In this document: positions 62,277 to 64,000 of the stretch, piece after piece
How positions within the stretch are numbered: the first letter of the stretch is position 1
How the letters are laid out: the number at the start of each line of letters is the position of its first letter
NCBI RefSeq assembly: GCF_001039355.2
Contig: NW_019775800.1
Location: forward strand, 60,776-124,775
Length of the DNA: 64,000 nucleotides
Direction: 5' to 3'
From: Lingula anatina
Lineage: Eukaryota > Brachiopoda > Lingulata > Lingulida > Lingulidae
Notes under the pieces: model-generated
What the model was told of the DNA's origin: nothing
Database searches by the model: none
Seen by the model: the letters and a program-made list of their open reading frames with translations, nothing else
Made by a program: the position numbers and the translations under genes

Positions 62277-63657
62277 GCATTGCTAACAGAGTATTACGTC
62301 CAATGCTGGGTATTGTGGACCCCCTCCATGCTCTGACTATGCCAGAGAGAGTGGCAGCTAACAGTGGCTTTGATGTACTCTGGTCAGTATGCTGTGTTAA
62401 AGACACCATGTGTCAACCAATAACTTTCATAGTCAATGTATGAAGCTTATTACCAGATTAATCCAAGGCTCACTGCAGACAAGTACAAGACTGAGGTCAT
62501 GATTTCGTACATAAATTTTGAAAATAATATTTGTACACTGTACACAATGCTCCCAGTGACTGGAACTTCTTGTGTGTGTGTGTGTGTGTGTGTATAAATA
62601 TAATAATTTGTGTCCTCATTAACACAAAAGAAAGCACAAGTAAAGGACAAACACAAGTATGGTGATCGAAATTTGGCTGTTGACTGTTGCTTTTATTGAA
62701 AGGTCCTAGTAAAAGAAATGGTGTAAGGTTATTTTGTACCATTAAATAATGTTGAGTAATAAAAAATTACATAATGTTATAGCATAAATGATAAATACTT
62801 CCCCTACATATAATCTCAGCTGGATATCTAGTAATTATCAGCATCATAAACTCATTTCAGCCATGCTTTAGAGTCCTACACGGCCATTCCCTTCAACGAG
62901 CGCACCCCGCGACCAGAGAACCCCATTCTGAGGCCAGCGTACCAGGGCAGTAACCCCATCAGTGACCTGTGGTCACTCCACGCCCTGAGGATCGTGGCTA
63001 AGTACTTCAGGAGAGCGGTCAAGGACAACACGGACAAGGAGGCCAGGTCAGCCATGCACCTGGCCAGCGCCTATGCTGGGATTGGTTTTGGAAATGCTGG
63101 GGTACATTTATGGTATGTGTATGGTAAAAGCTCATAAATTTCAGAGTTCTCCTTTTAAATATATGAATGTCTAGTCCTTGTGCTGGGATGGGTGTTAAAA
63201 ATGCTGGGGTGCATTTATGGTTTGTATATGGTAATTGCCCTTAAATTTAAACATTTTGCTTTGAATATTTTCCTTGTTTAAGGTGTTACTTACAGAATTC
63301 AATTGAAAAGCATATCTCAGGAATAGGTTTTCTGTTCATTTGACAAGGACAAATGTCATGTGAGAACAAAGGCTTCTTTTTCAGCCAATGATAATCTAGT
63401 GAACAAAATAATATGGTAATTGTATTAAGAATCTGTTTCCTTTAAGACAAAAATGGCCATCAACAAAACATACTCGAGGGAAAATTCATTCTCTTATAAC
63501 CAATAGTAATCCAAGGGAAAAATTCATGTGAGAAAAAAAAAAAAAAATATTATAATAATTAATAATTATCTTTTCCAGCCACGGCATGTCGTACCCCATA
63601 GCTGGACTTGTCAAGCAGTACAGGGCTAAGCAGTATGCAGTAGACCATCCCCTCGTG
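62277..63657 (+). CDS. ADHFE1: ADHFE1, 3' partial copy (exons 8-10)
   Basis: Exons 62277-62382, 62861-63112 and 63579-63657 match 52987-53092, 53607-53858 and 54219-54297 in length and frame. The differences I found are mostly silent third-position changes (several in exon 9), with LRPMLG for LRPLLG. It is cut at the left by the contig join and continues beyond the window at the right. It is best read as the second allele of ADHFE1 overlapping the previous contig. Confidence 0.83.
63168..63235 (+). pseudogene. Partial tandem copy of ADHFE1 exon 9 end
   Basis: The bases tgctgggatgggtgtt, aaaatgctggggtgcattta, tggtttgtatatggtaa repeat, with decay, the last about 40 bases of exon 9 and its donor (63073-63130). 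They lie about 60 bases into the intron. The copy at 53859 onward lacks this repeat. Confidence 0.65.
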
Positions 63658-64000
63658 GTAAGCACTAGTACATCAGTGAAAGTTTTCAGAATTATGTTCT
63701 CATTTTTACTGTTAGTCTAAATTCAGCGAGAAATTTGGACTTATCTCAACTGGATTCCTTAAACTGCCTATTTTTAACTTTCTTCTTAGACCCCAATCCC
63801 ATAGATGCTGTAGGTCTACATATTCTTAACTTGCTTCATAGACCCCAGTCTCACAGACACCATAGGTCTGCATGCATCAGTCAACTCTGAATGACATGCT
63901 TCCTCTTGTTTCCAACATTCTAGTATAATCACCAGCTTTGCTGTATTCCTCTTTACACCAGGAGGAGGAGTGTTATTCAGTTAAGTTGATTGCATTCAGC

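Overview
The window is animal nuclear DNA. It is AT-rich and full of microsatellites and small fold-back transposons, and its genes have many short exons with GT..AG introns. A low-GC, highly heterozygous marine lophotrochozoan, possibly a bivalve mollusc, fits best. This guess rests on general character and on one insertion that resembles bivalve pearl/Helentron-type elements; I cannot name a species. There are no prokaryotic or viral gene sets, tRNAs or rRNAs.

I rebuilt five genes by joining exons at splice sites and checking that the total coding length is a multiple of three. (1) 3854-7381, minus: a 919-residue protein with about 15 C2H2 zinc fingers and an 18-bp (hexapeptide) repeat tract. 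(2) 16827-24965, minus: a 685-residue SLC18B1-like (vesicular polyamine transporter family) MFS protein in 13 coding exons. (3) 28979-36781, plus: a 740-residue paralogue of gene 2, also in 13 coding exons, arranged head-to-head with it. (4) ADHFE1 (mitochondrial hydroxyacid-oxoacid transhydrogenase), plus: complete at 49739-55812 (474 residues, 13 exons), with a 5' partial copy at 38983-40743 and a 3' partial copy at 62277-63657. (5) 57659-61170, minus: a 605-residue secreted type-B carboxylesterase-like protein in three exons, convergent with ADHFE1.

Much of the apparent duplication looks like an assembly product. Single Ns at 11234, 15683, 28096, 41074 and 62101 mark contig joins. Across most of them the sequence jumps back and repeats at roughly 95-98% identity with indels. 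The copies therefore look like two alleles (haplotigs) laid end to end. The true order is probably ZNF(-), SLC18B1-like A(-), SLC18B1-like B(+), ADHFE1(+), esterase(-), in perhaps 45 kb. Allele comparison then reveals real polymorphism: a Helentron-like insertion, a 34-bp minisatellite with 12 versus 4 units, a GC versus GT splice donor, and small insertions in introns.

The genes do not form one pathway. The two transporters are ancient local duplicates sharing intron positions and phases. ADHFE1 lies about 2.2 kb downstream of transporter B on the same strand. Introns and spacers carry at least two families of fold-back MITEs.
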